A DNA stretch of 7,396 bases, from positions 1 to 7,396 of the forward strand of contig JAFUWW010000033.1 in NCBI GenBank assembly GCA_017471085.1, in the 5' to 3' direction. The notes under the pieces are model-generated. The model made no database searches, was not told the origin of the DNA, and saw nothing but the letters and a program-made list of their open reading frames with translations. This document shows, one piece after another, positions 6,313 to 7,396 of this stretch (its first letter is position 1; every line of letters starts with the position of its first letter). Origin of the DNA: Bacteroidales bacterium. Lineage in GTDB: Bacteria > Bacteroidota > Bacteroidia > Bacteroidales > UBA932. The position numbers and the translations under genes were made by a program.

Positions 6313-7396
6313 TCAATAGCTGAGTCCGTGGCCGAAGGCGAAGGTGGGATCCTTCGAATCGAACGGGATGTCTTCCTTCTGGGCGCGGACAGCGTCCATG
6401 GAGGACGGAACCTCGAAGGAGAGCTTGCCGGTAGGATTGAACTTGCCGAACACCACGTCCAGGAGGGCGCTGTCGAACACGTCGAAAATCATCAGGCTGG
6501 CATTCAGGTCCGTCTTCACTGCCGGAGGCAGGACACAGGAGGAGCCGGTGGGATTGAAGGCCACCACAAGGGGTTTCCCTGCCTTGCGCAGATCCTGCAG
6601 GTGGGCCCACTTCTCGGCCGGAAAGTCGATGTTCACTTCGCCCTGAGGGCCGCCGAAGCCGCCACGGCCGCGATTGTCGGCCACCGTGGTGGTGCGGACC
6701 AGGATCAGGTCGGCCTCTTCGGGCTTCCCGACTACCGTCGCGTATTTACCCGCTTCTTCCGGCTTCACCCCTTCCACATACAGCTTGATGCCTTCCTTGG
6801 CGGGAAGGGTGCCGTCGTTGGTAAGGAGGATGTTGGACTTGAGCTGGGCCTCATAGGCACGGGTCTGGTTCTTTTCGCTCTGGAGGATCCCTGCAGCCTT
6901 GGAAGGATCTACATACGGATTCTCGAACAGACCCAGGATGAAATGCCACGGGAGGATGCGGGAAGCAGCCTGGTTCACACGCTCTTCGCTCAGACGGCCT
7001 TCCTTCACCAGTTCCACGATATACTCGGGATGGGTTTCACTGCCGATCTGGTCTACGCCCGCATTGTAAATCATGGCGTAATTGTCTTTGAGAGAAGTGG
7101 TTCCCTGCAGACGCGGGTTCAGCGGACCGCGGGAAGCCACGCCCCAGTCGGTGCAGATGGCACCCTTGAAACCCAGCTGGTTGTAGAGCACCTCGGTGGA
7201 CATGATATAGGAATAGTTCACGTTGAGCGTATCCACATACGTACCGCTGTAGTATCCCATGGCGGCGAGTGCATTCCTGGCGATACCGGCCTTCCAGGGC
7301 ATGTAGTGATAGTCCTGGTTACCGCCGGGATAAACCAGCCAGCTGCCGGTGCCGCCCGCATGGGGGCCGGAACCGGGCCAATGTTTAAGATGGACC
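6313..7396 (-). CDS. Glycoside hydrolase family 3 enzyme, 3' portion only
   Basis: The gene is partial: its start lies beyond the right edge and 360 residues are visible; about half or more of a typical GH3 would be missing upstream. Numbering from the first full codon (7393-7395), VHLKHWPG (1-8) carries the Lys-His pair of the GH3 sugar-binding site, and GFKGAICTDWG (75-85) holds D83 (codon 7147-7149), the expected catalytic nucleophile. The second, alpha/beta-sandwich domain starts near KSNILLTNDGTLP (186-198) and ends with LDVVFGKFNPTGKLSFEVP and the terminal GHGLSY. GH3 enzymes are retaining exo-hydrolases, mostly beta-glucosidases, beta-xylosidases or beta-N-acetylhexosaminidases; the lack of the latter's signatures and the KHWPG/TDWG layout favour a beta-glucosidase-like role, but the substrate cannot be told. 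The protein stops at GLSY with no C-terminal fibronectin III-like domain, as in two-domain GH3s. The usual PGxEGG stretch is replaced by DVFDSAL (305-311). It faces the AraC gene with a 4-bp gap. Confidence 0.93.
   Translation of the reverse strand, partial: VHLKHWPGSGPHAGGTGSWLVYPGGNQDYHYMPWKAGIARNALAAMGYYSGTYVDTLNVNYSYIMSTEVLYNQLGFKGAICTDWGVASRGPLNPRLQGTTSLKDNYAMIYNAGVDQIGSETHPEYIVELVKEGRLSEERVNQAASRILPWHFILGLFENPYVDPSKAAGILQSEKNQTRAYEAQLKSNILLTNDGTLPAKEGIKLYVEGVKPEEAGKYATVVGKPEEADLILVRTTTVADNRGRGGFGGPQGEVNIDFPAEKWAHLQDLRKAGKPLVVAFNPTGSSCVLPPAVKTDLNASLMIFDVFDSALLDVVFGKFNPTGKLSFEVPSSMDAVRAQKEDIPFDSKDPTFAFGHGLSY

Overview
The window looks like chromosomal DNA of a member of the Bacteroidota, most likely the order Bacteroidales. 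The main evidence is a hybrid two-component system (HTCS) protein, a single-chain sensor kinase/response regulator/AraC fusion typical of Bacteroidales polysaccharide-utilisation regulation. A family 3 glycoside hydrolase lies beside it. The starts lack Shine-Dalgarno sequences, and there is a plausible Bacteroides-type promoter (TAnnTTTG-like box). I cannot name a genus.

Left part (1 to about 1990): a repeat-rich, visibly more A+T-rich region with one gene. It opens with two copies of an 83-bp direct repeat (about 90% identical), cut by the window edge. A REP-associated tyrosine transposase-like gene (RAYT, Y1/HUH family, 421-1338) follows. The 657-bp gap after it holds a nested inverted repeat (1383-1432), an uninterrupted array of ten 22-bp units (1555-1774), a 13-bp-arm hairpin (1815-1845) and the HTCS control region. 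That control region has a 9-bp direct repeat at 21-bp spacing overlapping a candidate promoter.

Right part (1996-7396): a more G+C-rich carbohydrate-regulation module. The 1142-aa HTCS gene (1996-5424) overlaps by 4 bp (ATGA) a 295-aa AraC-family regulator with an N-terminal cupin-like domain (5421-6308). These are probably one operon. A GH3 enzyme gene (6313-7396, start beyond the window) converges on it with only 4 bp between the stop codons. The likely logic is that the HTCS senses a glycan-derived signal in the periplasm and activates nearby glycan-degradation genes, with the second AraC protein adding a cytoplasmic input. No SusC/SusD pair is visible, so membership of a polysaccharide-utilisation locus is inferred.

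The least explained material is the RAYT-linked repeat region: three different repeat architectures lie within 1.8 kb of one HUH-type nuclease gene. I see no CRISPR array, tRNA, rRNA, reverse transcriptase or recognisable defence gene.
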